DNA of 64,000 bases from Bos javanicus (Eukaryota > Chordata > Mammalia > Artiodactyla > Bovidae), in contig NC_083885.1 of assembly GCF_032452875.1 (NCBI RefSeq), positions 35,939,925-36,003,924 on the forward strand, in the 5' to 3' direction. Both the position numbers and the translations under genes were made by a program. Below the pieces are notes generated by a model. The model saw only the letters and a list, made by a program, of their open reading frames with translations, ran no database searches and had not been told where the DNA came from. Of the stretch, positions 1 through 12,014 are shown in pieces. Within the stretch, counting starts at the first letter, position 1, and each line of letters begins with the position of its first letter.

Positions 1-33
1 CTGGGGAACTAAGATTCCACATGCCAAAAAATA
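1..33 (+). repeat. CHR-type (tRNA-Glu) SINE, 3' tail only
   Basis: The window opens inside the end of an artiodactyl tRNA-Glu-derived SINE: the phrase ggggaactaagattccacatg followed by an A-rich tail is the same as in the complete copy at 6,901. The body lies upstream of the window. Confidence 0.7.
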
Positions 34-58
34 TTGTGTGTGTGTGTGTGTGTGTGTA
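34..58. repeat. (GT)n microsatellite
   Basis: An uninterrupted run of about 12 GT units directly follows the SINE tail, a common place for microsatellites to be seeded. Confidence 0.9.
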
Positions 59-456
59 GGCCCGGGGTGGGTGTGCTTTTTAAGACTTGTAAATGGAATT
101 TCAGTGAGGGCTTTCTCAGGGCCTCAATTTGTCTTCTCTCTTAATCAGGTATTGCTCCCAGGTATTCTCTCTATGGGGTAATTAATAGCTTTAAATGACT
201 TATTTGAATTTAAACACTCTGGTATTTTTTAAATTTATGCAAGAAAGTTGCTCCTCTGTATCCCCTACCACAGAGATGCCAGTTCCAGAGATGACAGTAC
301 CACAGCCACAGATGGGGGAGGGCTGGGGTCTGGGAAAGGCAGGTGGGGCTGCTTGGGGAGGACAGTCTGCCAAGGCCAAGAAGGTCTCCAGAGGGAGACA
401 GGCTGGACTTCATTGTTGTCTGTTTTTCGCTTTTCCCAGCTTTGTAGAGAAGTAAA

Positions 457-742
457 CGGATTTCTTTGGAAGGAATGATGCTAAAGCTGAAACTCCAGTA
501 CTTTGGCCACCTCATGCGAAGAGTTGACTCATTGGAAAAAGACTCTGATGCTGGGAGGGATTGAGGGCAAGAGGAGAAGGGGACAACAGAGGATGAGATG
601 GCTGGATGGCATCACTGACTCGATGGATGTGAGTCTGAGTGAACTCCGGGAGTTGGTGATGGACAGGGAGGCCTGGCGTGCTGCGATTCATGGGGTCGCA
701 AAGAATCGGACATGACTGAGCGACTGATATGATCTGATCTGA
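457..742 (+). mobile_element. BovB (RTE) LINE 3' end, truncated and frameshifted
   Basis: This is the last ~285 bp of BovB, the horizontally acquired RTE-clade LINE that is abundant in ruminants. It covers the C-terminal end of the reverse-transcriptase ORF (residues such as RMRWLDGITDSMDVSLSELR are readable), the stop and the short tail tandem (gatctgatctga). Against the copy at 35,575 there is one extra A in the A-run after the 'actcattgg' motif (about 534-539), which breaks the frame. The 5' part is missing, as is usual for target-primed insertions. It is a dead copy. Confidence 0.9.
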
Positions 743-3700
743 AACGTGTGTGTGAACAGTGTGATGATTTGATACATGTATATGTTGTGAAATGATTATC
801 ACAAGGCTTCATCTTCTGTAGGACCTGAGAGGCGAGGGTGGGGCTATCCTACCGCCAGGGATCCTCTGCCTGACAGGACCCAGGCTTTCCTCAGAGTGGC
901 CACAGGTCAGAAGACCAGCTGGTGAAAAGGGCGGTGCCTGCACTGTTCAGAGCTTTGACAGGGCCAGCCTGGCTCCTGGGGAGGGTGGTGAGCCAGTAAC
1001 TACTCAGGAGAGCTAGACCGTTTCCATCAGACACGAGAGGCTGACACCTCACAAACACCATGTTTCTTCGGGACCAGCACCTCAGCTGATCCTCTGGGAA
1101 CGCTTGGAACATTTAAGCCAGAATCAAGAGGTAGCATCATCAGGGTCTAGTACAAGCAGGTGCCAAGGAGGGACAAAGCCACGCCTGGCCACTGGAGTCA
1201 AGGTCATCACTCTAATCTCCCTGCTGCTCCAGACCCACATGGTCACAATGGCTACTGTCCAGCTCTTGGAGCACCAGATGAAGAAACTGAGGTCCAGAGA
1301 TGTAGACGACATATCCAAGGTCACTCAACAGGCTGATTCCAATTCTTTACAGTATTTCAAAATATTTTGACGCATTCGCTTTTCTTCTTCATATGAATTG
1401 GTGTAAACCCTCTGACTCAGGTGTTAATGTCCAGACCCAACAAGTGTGTGTGTGTGTGTGTGTGTTTGTGTATGATTCCCACTGTCAGTGATAGTCGTTC
1501 CTCTTCTGTGTTTCCAGTGCTGTCTGCTCATCCCTCCATCATACCATTTATCTAGCTGCACGGGAATTATCTGTGTCCTCCTGACAGGAGTGAGTACCTA
1601 AAGTACTTGGTGCTGTTTTTTATATACAGTAGGCACACATGAATTTTGTTAAATGAATGTTGATGAATTCACTGTCTACTCACTATAAACAAGTAACCAC
1701 TTCTTGGCTCTATTAAATATGCAATCTTTCTATGATCAATTAATTTAAAATTATGTTCTTCTGAAGGTTAATAACTGAATAGTTCTGCTAAGCTGACTGA
1801 GCCTGTGAGGAGCATAGCTGCTTGGGCCACACTGCTTCATGGTGCCCCTTGTGGCAGCATGCTCTAATTGCAGGCAAAGGGTCTCAAGAATAGGTCTTTC
1901 AAAGGAGACATGTAAAGAAAAAACATTTTTGCTGAATGTATGCAACAGGTTTCTGAAATACACCAGCCTATGCCTCCTTTGCCCTCACTCTGCTACCCTA
2001 AAGTCCATAGTTGGAATCCCAGCTGCTTCGATTTGGTTAGCAATATTTCTAAGATACCGGTTTGGCTCAGCAGCTGGGCTACAGGTGAGGCAGCACTTGT
2101 AAGTAAACAACACAAAGTAGCCATGTTCATTTTCACATTTCCTACTTTGTACTCCATGTTGTGCTTTAGATTCAGTTAACCCCCTAAGGACAGGGACTGT
2201 GTGTCATTCGCTTCCATCTCTCCAATGCTTAGTGCAGGGCTTAACACAGAGTAGCTGCAGGTGCTGTGCTGGGAATGTCTAAGAATTGGCATGTCAGAGC
2301 CTGGGGGTCAGAATGATCAGGTAAAAGAGACCTGGCTGGGAAGCTGCTCTGAAGAAACTACAGCTCTACTTTCTGATACCCAGCCATTCCAAACATCCAT
2401 GCCTTTATTATTATTCTGACTTCTCAATTTGATGTTATTCTTCAGAAGTCACCATTCCACTCTGCCACACTCAGTGTGTGTGGACACACATTAATCATTA
2501 CTGGGGTCAATGACCAGATGAGCCCTTAACATTCCATTACCACGTGTTTGTCATTTCTCATTAGTGTTATGTTTGTAATTGCTAGGGACTTCTCCCTGGA
2601 CAACTTGTCAAAATCTGCATGGCCTTGCCAAACCGTGGATTTATCCTTCCAGAAGCGTGGAGGGCATCTGGAACTCGCATGAATTTCCAGAGGAAACGCA
2701 GTGCAGCACCATGATCTCTTTCATCTTCTATCATCTTACACATCAAAACTCCCCCTCCACTCATCAAGGGACTCTTGCATAGCTGTGAGTATTACCTCCC
2801 CACTGCCTCTCACCCTTCACAGAACTGCAGATGCCTCTTGCAAGAAGTGCCGCATCCATGTCCCTCTCCCTTCCTGCCTTTGTTTTCCATTGTTATTAGA
2901 AGCGTAGCCATGGAGAGAAATCTGGTGGTCAGAAGTGACTGCAGCCATTAGAAAAGATAGATTTTCCTTTTCATCTGACTAAGGAGAATGGGGTCTGGTG
3001 TCTAGTCCCCGCAGTTTGCAGAGAATAAGCTGAACAATTTCAAGATGGCAAGTCCCCCCGCAAAAATCCCTTTTTGTGAAACAAGCTCTTTGCATGGGAA
3101 TGGCTACTGATTGACAGATGCTGCATCCAAAATGGGCTGTGGGATTTACAGTGACCCCAACGCAGGCTCTCACAGCAGCCACTCTGGGAGACAGCCCTTC
3201 AGGGCTGTCACTGGAGAATCATGAACCAAAGGATAATACCGCCTGCCTCCTGGAGCACAGAGAAAAGGCCTCAGCCCAGGGGGCAAACCTTCTGCCTCCT
3301 CCTTCACAGAAAAAGCCCTCCTTAGCTTTATGCCTGGACTTGGGCACTCTGCTTGGAATGTGTGCTTCCTGGCAGCTCATGCTGCCTGTCACTTGACACA
3401 GGCAGCAATCCTTGGAGCAGACCTCCCACCCTTCTCCTGCCTAGGGCTTTCGTGAAGACTGAATGAGAGAAAAGTCCTTGCATGTTCTCTAAAAAGCAAA
3501 GAGCACTGGTAGGAATACTGGATGAAGTGCTGTCTGGCCACACCCTCCACAAGCTCTGGCTTTGGGCATGCTTGATGAACACATTCCATACTGCAACAAA
3601 ATGCCCCATTTCAGTGAGATACCCCAAATTGGTAGTTTCAGATTTTACAACCCTTTCTTTGTCTATAAACTTCTTTTTGGCCAACACTTGTTAGCCATAG

Positions 3701-3984
3701 ATCTTCTAAACCCTTATTTCCAAACATCCATTTCCTACTGAAACTCTCTTCTCCATTTCAGGGCCTCCAGAACACACCACCAGCATCCCCAGCCCTGTTT
3801 CTTTGGTCACAGCTTTTCCCTGCCTGCCCTCCCCACCCTACTTACCCTCAGAGCTTCTCCATGTTGTCCCCACCCTTGAAGACCAAGCAGAAGACCTTGC
3901 CTCAAGCTGACCCACAAAGCACCCTGCCCTCCTTCAAAAGAACTTATTGTGTTTCTGCTGACCTTGAGCCAGGGAGGCAGTAAT
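743..3984. other. Unique, non-coding stretch with small ancient repeats
   Basis: I see no convincing exon on either strand. It holds a MIR remnant in minus orientation (about 1,245-1,360, 'gaagaaactgaggtccagag' then 'ccaaggtcactcaac'), a (GT)n run at 1,444-1,465, and an L2 3'-end remnant (about 2,180-2,265, 'ggacagggactgtgtgtcat'). The rest is mixed-composition sequence with short chance frames only. Confidence 0.6.
1444..1465. repeat. (GT)n microsatellite
   Basis: About 11 GT units in a row, followed by an imperfect tttgtgtatg continuation. Confidence 0.85.
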
Positions 3985-4195
3985 CACACTGGTTAAGAGG
4001 AGGCTCTGCAGTCAGGTTGCCCACTTCTTACTGCTTGTGTGACCTTGGGCAAGTTACTGGAAGTTCCTGGGCATTGCTTTCCTCAGCTATAAAATAAGGA
4101 TAATAACAGGAGCTCTTTTCTGCATTTAAAGGGCTGAGCACAATGCCTGATGCACTGTAACCACTCAGTAAAGGAGAGTTAGCATTATCCTAGGA
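3985..4195 (+). repeat. MIR SINE
   Basis: This is a near full-length MIR: 'tgtgtgaccttgggcaagtt' is the MIR core, followed by 'cctcagctataaaataagga' and the tail 'gagcacaatgcctgatgcac'. MIRs are ancient tRNA-derived SINEs shared by mammals. Confidence 0.85.
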
Positions 4196-4224
4196 ATTTT
4201 CTTTATATGTTGCCATGTAAGGTT

Positions 4225-4385
4225 GTAACAGCCCAGGAAAAGTAGATTTCATTGCCCCAGATGATGAAAATGAAGCTCAGAAAGGTTAAAGCACTTGCCC
4301 AAGGTCACATATTTGGTCATGGAGCTGAGATGCAGAGTCAGGTCTGTCTGGTTGAGATCCACAGCTTTTGCACTGCCATAGCCAA
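4225..4385 (-). repeat. MIR SINE, inverted
   Basis: The reverse complement of the MIR core is plain: 'gatgaaaatgaagctcagaa' then 'cacttgcccaaggtcacata' then 'gagtcaggtctgtctg'. It lies 30 bp after an opposite-strand MIR, so the two form a loose inverted pair. Confidence 0.75.
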
Positions 4386-4389
4386 CCCA

Positions 4390-5635
4390 CCTAATAGGCC
4401 TCCCATGGCTAGGTCAGCCCTTATTCCTCAGTTTGCCCTTCATGTGGGCCTTCCTTCTATCCCCAGCCAGACCCTGGGTTCCTCCAGAGCAATGTTTCTC
4501 AAATCTCCTTACCCCAGCTATGTATCATTCAGTATCTGTTGAGTGGACAAAAAAGTGAATGGATGGGGAAAATACATTTCAAGACCAGACTCTATCCCCA
4601 AAGAACCTAGCCCTGGTACTTAAGTCCATGGAAGTCAGGGGCCTCTCAACAGAACCAGGGGTGAGCCCACCTCCAGGCTCTTCTCCACGTCAGCCTGCTC
4701 ACCACACTGATCCAGGGTTTCTGACTGTGTCTCTCTCCTTCTAAAACACCTCCAGAAATTCCTGCACTTCCCATGGGACTAGTCTATAGAAAGGAGTTTG
4801 GTTCCAACACGGTCTGTTAACATAAGTCTTCACTGAGTTTAACATGTATTTCTTTGATCTGGAAGGCAAACGTTTGGAAAAGAGATGGTCAAGGATAGCA
4901 ATGATGTACTCCCTCAGAGCTGTGAAGTAAAGGGACCACGGCCACATTCTCCTGGGGCTATGGTTTCTGGATTTACATCCCTTTATTTTTAAAGTAAAAC
5001 TGCATATAAAGTGCTCTAAATACCAATATCAGAATGTTAGAACTTTAAATATGGCAGAATGATGCCCATTTTGCTGCTTGCCTCACCATCCCAGACACAG
5101 AACCTCACGTGAGTTAACTGGACAGATGAGAACATGAAAGATGGGGAGGTGTGCCCCACATTATTGAGACCCAATGTTTTGGTGTAGACATAATCAAATG
5201 AAACTGTCCTTTAAGCCTCCTTAGGGACCAAGCAGAGATGAGGAGTGAAGCAGTAGCGTTATCGAGAAAACCATGCAGGTTCTGAATAGAAACTTTTCTG
5301 TTATAGAACACCTGAAATCCCAGTTAGTCATAGCTGTCATTTTTTGAGTGCTTAAAACTCCGTGTCTTGATCAAGGCCAATGGGTGGCAGAGCAGCTTTG
5401 ACCTCATGTATGTCTGACTCCTGCCCAGCATCTTTCTCCTAAAGCACAAGGCTCTCATTTCCCCTGAGGAATCTTGGAGTCCAAGAGACTTAGAGCTCTT
5501 CGGTCATCTGTTATACATACCCTCTAATCATCCTCTTCCTCAACTCGTTAGCCGAGGTCAAGCCCTGTGCATAATTCAGTTAGCTGATTTGTCTATTCAT
5601 CGTATGCTTATGTAAATGGCTTGAAATATTTCCCC
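4390..5635. other. Unique non-coding stretch
   Basis: No exon or clear repeat is seen apart from a possible degenerate MIR fragment near 5,360-5,430 (minus orientation, 'aaggccaatgggtggcagag'). Open frames are short. Confidence 0.5.
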
Positions 5636-5644
5636 AGTATTCTT

Positions 5645-6054
5645 TTTTAAATATTTAATTGAATGGAGGATAATTACTTTACAATATTGTGATGGTTTTT
5701 GCCGTACATCATCATGAATTGGCCATAGGCATACATGTGTCCCCTCTCTCCTTAACCCCCCTCCCGCCTTGCTTGTCACCCCATCCCTTCAGGTTGTCAC
5801 AGAGCACTGACCTTGGGTGCCTTGTGTCAGTATCAAACTCCCATTGGCTATCTGTTTTACGTATGGTAATGTGTATATTTCAATGCTATTTTCTCAAATC
5901 ATCCCACCCTCTCCTTCTCCCAATGAGTTCAAAGGTCTGTTCTTTATGTCTGAGTCTCATTTGCTGCCCCCTCGTAGGAATACTGGTACCATGTTTCTAG
6001 ATTCCATATATATGCATTAAAAATATACAGTATTTGTCTTTCTCTTTCTCCCCT
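5645..6054 (-). mobile_element. Ruminant L1 (L1-BT type) 3' end, inverted
   Basis: The sequence is the reverse complement of the ruminant L1 3' untranslated end: the T-rich start is the old poly(A), followed by 'tgaatggaggataattactt', 'gatggtttttgccgtacatc' and 'gccataggcatacatgtgtc'. A 9-bp direct repeat, agtattctt, flanks it (5,636-5,644 and 6,055-6,063) and fits a target-site duplication. About 0.4 kb survives; the rest was never copied. Confidence 0.85.
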
Positions 6055-6649
6055 AGTATTCTTATTGGCAAGAAAATGGGGCCTACATCAAGGTAATTCA
6101 TGAGCTTATACTTGCAAATGTTTTCAATCATGTTTTAACTAGTAGTAAATCTTTTGCTTGATTTATCTGAAAATTGCTTGTTTCTCTTTCTCCTGCCTCT
6201 GTCTTGTAAGATTCTATGAACCCCTTCTGATGATAACAGCAGCTAAGTAAAAAGAACAAATGAAATTAATATCATTTATTTAACTGAATGTCCAAAATGT
6301 TACTATATTTTATCCAAAACATTATTGAGCTATTTTATATTTTTAATACTAGCTTTTCAAAATCTGATGTATATTTTATACTTAAAGCACTAGTTTCAAT
6401 TCAGACCAGTCTCAATTCAGACTGGTCATAGCTCAAGTGCTCAGTACACATATGGCTATTATACTGGACAACACAGATGTAAATAGGCATTCTCCTTTTC
6501 CTATTTCATCTATTTGTTTCTATTTCAACTTTAAATTTAGGTTCTGCATTAGGATTGGATCATAAAAGTCTACCTTAATGGAAATGTGCCCTTTGGATAA
6601 TGTAATAAAACATAGCAGTTGTTTAGGACAGGAGAAAGACCATACCTTG

Positions 6650-6783
6650 AAAGAAAGTGAAAGTTGCTCAGTTGTGTCTGACTCTGTGACCCCATGGACT
6701 ATACAGTCCATGGAATTCTCCAGGCCAGAATACTGGAGTGGGTAGCCTTTCCCTTCTCCAGGAGATCTTCCTAACCCAGGGAA
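6650..6783 (-). repeat. Bov-A/Bov-tA SINE fragment, inverted
   Basis: It shows the inverted ruminant SINE tail: 'gaaagtgaaagttgctcagt', 'gaccccatggactatacagt' and 'agaatactggagtgggtagc'. Only about 130 bp is present. Confidence 0.85.
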
Positions 6784-6799
6784 CATACCTCAGGAGTTA

Positions 6800-6900
6800 T
6801 AAAATCTAGATTTCAGTTCTCACAACTAACTGGGGCTGTGGCCAGTGGCAACACTCAACTTCCCTCAGCCTCTTTCCTCATGTTGAAAGAGAGGTGATGG
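6800..6900 (+). repeat. MIR remnant interrupted by a CHR SINE
   Basis: 'ctgtggccagtggcaacact' followed by 'cctcagcctctttcctcatg' reads as a decayed MIR core. The younger CHR SINE at 6,901 splits it. Confidence 0.5.
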
Positions 6901-7022
6901 GGACTTCCCTGGCAGTCCAGTGGTTAAGACTTCATGCTCCCAATGCAGGGCGTGCAGGTTCAACCCTTGGTCGGGGAACTAAGATTCCACATGCCATGCG
7001 TGTGTGGCCAAAAAAAAAAAAA
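6901..7022 (+). repeat. CHR-type (tRNA-Glu) SINE
   Basis: It starts with 'ggacttccctggcagtccag', carries 'ggtcggggaactaagattcc' and ends in a run of about 15 A. An approximate duplication, aggtgatgg / agatgatgg, flanks it. Confidence 0.9.
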
Positions 7023-7169
7023 AAAGATGATGGTTTGTGATTACTGTTCTTTCCATTTCTAAAAATCTCTTTCTGCTTACTGCACACACCCTTTCCAGGG
7101 TTTCTGCAGCCGTTTCCTCTTTCCAGGCACAATTTTTGTGTGACAGGGCTTATCCCAAGCTGGAGTAAT

Positions 7170-7240
7170 GTGATCCCTGTGCCCAGCTCTGTGCCTGGCA
7201 TGCTGCTGGCACAAGAAATGCTTGTTGAGTGAAGGAAAAT
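7170..7240 (+). repeat. L2 3'-end remnant
   Basis: 'cccagctctgtgcctggcat' then 'aagaaatgcttgttgagtga' matches the typical L2 tail. Confidence 0.6.
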
Positions 7241-8600
7241 CCAGTTCTCTGAGGGACCCCTGGGCCTCTTGGTTTTTGCTAGAGTAACTATAGCAGCCTT
7301 AGCAATTAATTATACTCTTATTTCCTTTCTCATATTAGCCTAAAACCCTGACAATCTAAGCTTTCTGAAGGGTAATAGCCAGGATTAGAAACCATTTCCT
7401 GATCCTGTTAGCCAAGGAGATGGTGCTCAGCTATAGGCATGGCTGCCTGGAGACCCCCGCAAATGGTCTCCCTCTTATTACATGCTGTTCTGATGCTGAG
7501 GAGAGTTAATTAATGCCTCTAAATAAGAAAGCAATCAAATCTGTCTGCAGTCATATGAGTCAGAGCGGACCCAGATGGGGAGCCAGTCCTTGGCCTCCAA
7601 GTGCCCTGGGGGAAAGCAATAGCAGCTTTTGCTCCAGACGTCAAAGCCCTGCAAAATCCCAACCTAGAAGGGGAAGGAGTTGCTCAAAATGGCTTGGAGA
7701 TCCAGCATAACGTGAAACAGTTTCTTAAAAGGCCAGCCCCCCTGCCTGGGTGTTGTGCACACTGAGCTCTAGGGAGAGGAGAAAAAGCACAAGCCTGTTT
7801 CTCTCTCCTCTCTTTAGACACCCAAACCTGCAGCAACTGCACAGGCAGTTCTCAGGCACAGGCCTCCTGTGTGTGTGTTGCAAGACCAGGGCAATTGGCA
7901 TTGCCACCTGGAGGATATGTGGCTGGAAGCCTGTCAAGCCCCAAACCTGCCCACCTTCAGGACTCCTGTAGCCACATATGGAAGTGGAACATTGGTTGTG
8001 ATGACATGAGGGCAGAAATGCGATGTTTTCCTGAGATTAGGTGAGGCTCAAAACAGTGAAAAAATTTATTTTTGTGTTAGAAAGTTTGATGTGAAAAATC
8101 TGAGAGTGGGAATGGGTGGAAGAAGCCTCTTAACAATATCCAAGTGTTCTCAGCACTGGAACAGGATGCTAGCCGATAAGGATAAGCCCTACTTCCTTAG
8201 CTCTATATGAACTCTGTTGAATAATAACAGCATCCTCATGGTTCTCTCTCTCTTCTTGCATGCTTGGCTTCCTGTGAAACAGTTCCATGCTGGAAAGAAA
8301 ATCCTGCACCACTGGCCATGAGGGTCATATACCTTTCTCCTTCTTTGGTAATCAAGTTCAGGTTAGGAGCCCTTTGTCAGGATAAAATGTAATATGTATG
8401 TGACAATACGCTTGCACAGTTTTAAAGGACTCTGTGATTTATGTCTGAATCTTAGTTGGGCCCCAATTTAATTCCTGTAAAATTTGGTTAGAATATCTTA
8501 GAGGACACGACAATACTTCAATATTTCTTCTACAATAGCAGTAGGGAAAAAATTAGTGGTAAAAAGGAATCTCTGGAGTTTTAAGATATCCAGATTGGAA
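7241..8600. other. Unique non-coding stretch, possible conserved element
   Basis: No repeat or exon was recognised. The part at about 7,290-7,560 holds two TAATTAAT-type homeodomain-like cores (agcaattaattatac; gagttaattaatgcctc) in balanced sequence, a texture often seen in conserved enhancers. That is only a hint. Confidence 0.4.
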
Positions 8601-8604
8601 CATA

Positions 8605-8790
8605 AATGTTGCTCCTTCTGATCTGTATAACCATGGGCAAACCCCTTTCCTCTCGAAGCTTCATTTGCTCATCTTGAAAGTGGGAATAACACCACCACCC
8701 ACCTCATAGGACTCTGAGAATTAAATACATTCTTACATGTGAAGAGACTGACTCAGAAATGCTTCCTCTTATTATTAGCCTGCAATTCTT
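8605..8790 (+). repeat. MIR SINE, diverged
   Basis: 'ataaccatgggcaaacccct' followed by 'catttgctcatcttgaaagt', 'acctcataggactctgagaa' and 'ttaaatacat' follows the MIR order. Confidence 0.7.
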
Positions 8791-9954
8791 TAAATAGGGA
8801 CTGCTGGCAGGTTCATTCAAAGTGATGCAGTAGATCATCTACAGCTATGTTTTCCCTTGTTCCATTCTGTGACCAGCTGTGGGGAAATCCTCACAGAGGC
8901 CTTGGTCCTCAGAGTTTGCTCCTACTCCATGCCCTAAAACTGCTTTTTCTCTAGGCTGGCTGAGGCCAGTGCTCCAGAACCTTGGACAGCTCCACTCCTT
9001 ACGGACTGCTGAGCGCCCTGAGGGAGCATGAAGGACTTGGGGGATTTTCCCAGAAGGGCTGCATTAGTGTGGGGATTTAGGGATCCCAAGGGCCTCAGTC
9101 TCACTCCCAGAAAGTGTACCAGTGACTGCATGTTCAGATTCTTCAACACAACCAGCCCTCCTGGAAAATTCTGAGGAGCCTCTCCTCCTCAGAAACCCTA
9201 TCCATAAGAGTTACCAAATCATCAGGGCCTTTCCTTCTCTCCTAGGAACTCCAAGGATTTTTTTTTTTTTCTTTTTTGAGCCCAAGAAGAACAAAAATAC
9301 CACCCACATCTTCCTGTATCCGCTTCAGTACAAGGATTAAACCTTCTTGATTAACCTTGAGTGAAAGTAATAATGTATGAGCATGAAGAAAGGCTTTATA
9401 AGACAGAGACTCATGTATTAATTAAAAAAAAAAACATAATGTCATTGCCTGTATGTGATGTTAAGTGACAATCTCTAATCAGGATAAGCAGGTAGTTCAA
9501 TTTATGAGATAATTTATCTTTTCACTCTCCAGTGTAGAACACAACACACATACGCAGTCACCTTCTGAACAGGCAAGGAAGAGATTAAGTCCTATTTTTA
9601 CTTTATGATACTGAGTCATGTAGTTCAATGCAAATCACACGGATGCCAAAGTAAGAACAATACCAGGTATTTAAATACCTCTTTTACTTTAAGGAGCACT
9701 GAAGAGTTTGTGGCTGCCTGAAATCACATTAGAGCAACTCCAGGAGGGGAGACGTGTGTCAGCAGGTGGGCATTTAAGACTGAGCATATCCCATCCACCC
9801 CCCTATTCCCATCATTAGGCCTGGAGGAGCCAGTGTTTACTAGTTCTTTGCATTTAAAAATAGCACCCTGATACCTGGGTCTGATACTTTCTAGGCCATA
9901 TTGTTGATGAGAAAAAGAAAGTATATGTTTGAAAAATACGCTTTTGATTAATAA

Positions 9955-10035
9955 TGAGGAAGAGGGGAGGGTATAGAGGTAGAATAGGAATAAAAAAAAG
10001 AAAAGAATTGAAGAAAGAGAGGAAAAGACAGGAAA
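9955..10035 (+). other. Polypurine tract
   Basis: About 80 bases are almost all A/G on the plus strand, with roughly eight pyrimidines. The pieces read like gaggaagaggggaggg, aaaaaaaagaaaag and gaagaaagagaggaaaag. No transposon family was recognised. Confidence 0.7.
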
Positions 10036-10345
10036 TATGCTTAAACCTCCCTGAGCTTGATGAATGCTTTTCATGCATTTTTCTCTTAAACAGATTTAAT
10101 GTCCACCCTCAGTTGGATGAAACCTTGAACAAAGGTCTTTAGGCTCTCTTTAAATATTTCTATATGGGGGAGGATAGTGGCTGTTCCATTGCTTGAAGGA
10201 ACTGCAGACAAGAACTTCAACTCAGGACTCCAAAAGCAGACAAGTAGCCCCCAAATGGTTTTTACCTAGCAATGCCCACACCCACCTGAGCTTTCACAAT
10301 GTGAGGGAGTGTTCGTTGCCAAATTTCAGCTTGGTTACACTTCTG

Positions 10346-10362
10346 CCCAGCAGAGGTCGCTG
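10346..10362 (+). promoter_or_regulatory. CTCF-like motif
   Basis: 'cccagcagaggtcgctg' fits the CTCF core CCASYAGRKGGCRS with one mismatch (T in the GG pair). It lies about 1 kb before the CpG island. Judged by eye only. Confidence 0.35.
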
Positions 10363-11096
10363 TGGACACTTGTGGAGACGCAGGGTAGGGCGGCTCTGTC
10401 TGGTAACTGTTCTTCCTGTGGTTCCATTGGCCACTCTCTACCCCTCATACGGGAAAGGAGTCTCTGGTGACAGCACCTTTGCTGTCAAAGTGCTGTATAA
10501 CTGAGATCACTTGGTGGGAGTGGGCAGGTTTGGGAAGGCTATCCTCATCCTGTAAGATATCTACCCACAGTGATATCTCTGTCACGGTCGTGCCTTCACC
10601 GTAAGTGTTTGGTATTACTGACAGCCCACCTGTCAACTGACCAGCAACTCCGGTCTCATGGCCCTTGCAGATAGATAGAGGCCAAAGTGACGAAAATTGT
10701 CTTGCCACACAATCTTGCACCCGCCCCATAAAGGATTCTGCTGATGAGCTCCCCAAGCTCAACTTGTCAGCCCAGGATGGTGGGGAGCAGAGTTCTGGTC
10801 CTCAGGGCAGCCCATTAGAGCAGGATAAGGTTTCTGAGGGATGGGAAGGGGAGGGTGCTGGTGAGGATATCAGGGTCAGACTCAAAGCACCAGAAGGGCT
10901 GACAAGAGCTCCACATACTTGTGAGGCCCCACTTTCTGGGCCACACCACATGCACATGCTCTGAAGCTACCTCCACCTTGAGGGCATGCACTGGGACCCT
11001 AGGTCATTACGGCGGCCTGAGAGTTGATGGGATGACTACCCTGCCCCCACCCCCACCATCCAAGGCCAGCAGTAGTTGATTCTTTTCACACACAAC

Positions 11097-11240
11097 CAGC
11101 TAGATGCACAAGCTCACCATGACACACACACGAACACTGGAGCACACATTGGCACCTCACCCAGGCATACACATTCACACTCACACTCGGATCCACACCA
11201 TCACCCTTGCAAACACACTGTGACACATACACACACATTT
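11097..11240. repeat. Degenerate CA-rich simple sequence
   Basis: Interrupted (CA)n with many short acac blocks (for example 'tgacacacacacgaacac' and 'cacattcacactcacactc'). It inflates a His/Thr-rich open frame that continues into the CpG island and is not a gene. Confidence 0.75.
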
Positions 11241-11862
11241 GAATCCTGGAACCAAGTTGACCCAACACCGGCTGATGGAGTGGGGTTAGGGGGTCCAGTC
11301 AGGATGCCCCTACCGACCCCTGGCCCACTCATGCATCCTGAACCCCGGACCCTCCTCGCGAGGCGGAGCCCCTTAATTGTACACGTCCTCGTGGTCACAG
11401 GTCTTGAACGCTCCACAGAAGGGACCCTGGCTACCGTCGCACACACGGCATCCTGGGTGCCGGACCAGCGAGAGTGGTGGTGTGCATGGAAAAAGGGTGC
11501 GGGGTATAGTGCCTTGCCCGGAGCAGCCGCCTCCTCCCTAGGGATTTTCCATCCCGGCTCGCGCGGGCCCGTGGCAAGGAGCGAGCGCGCTTTGTCTCCC
11601 GCCTGCTTTCTCGCACGTTTCCGCAGAAGCTCCCCGCGCCGCGCCCGAAGCCACCCCCACCCCTTTCCTGGCCGCGCCCCTCGCCCAGCCAGTGGCGCAG
11701 GCCCGCCAGTGCGGCGACCGCGGCTTTGTCCTCTCGCGCGTGGATTCGGGGGCCGAGCGCGAAAGCCCCGCGCCCCGAGTGGCCGCCGCATGCCTGGGAC
11801 ACAGGTCTTGGCAGTCGGATCTGAGGCGCGCCCCTCGCCGAGCGGAACAGCCCGAGGGTCTG

Positions 11863-12014
11863 TGGGGACGGGGCGGGTGCGGGGGGCGGGGAAGCGTCTC
11901 CCTGGAGCTCTAAGGCGCTTGAGAGAAGACCAGCCCCGTCCCGCCCAGCACGTGCCCATCCAGGTTTGGCTACCCGCTGCGGTTCAGGAGCCCGAAGGCG
12001 GGGCGGGGCGCGGA
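11863..12014. promoter_or_regulatory. Cluster of Sp1-type GC boxes
   Basis: Several GGGCGG-like boxes lie within 150 bp (ggacggggcgggtgc, ggggggcggggaagc, aggcggggcggggcgc). This suits a TATA-less start site in the first CpG block. Confidence 0.55.

Larger units (their letters stand above)
8791..11090. other. Unique non-coding stretch upstream of the CpG island
   Basis: No exon was recognised. It contains a T-run near 9,259-9,270, an A-run near 9,424-9,434, a polypurine tract at 9,955-10,035 and a CTCF-like site at 10,346-10,362. GC content rises toward the CpG island. Confidence 0.5.

Noticed and set aside
503..715. A basic protein frame (RMRWLDGITDSM...) that could be taken for a small gene
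   Set aside because: It is the C-terminal end of the BovB reverse transcriptase and is also frameshifted.
6901..7022. A tRNA-like sequence considered as a tRNA gene
   Set aside because: The A/B-box-like text belongs to the tRNA-Glu-derived CHR SINE, with SINE tail and flanking duplication; no intact cloverleaf was seen.
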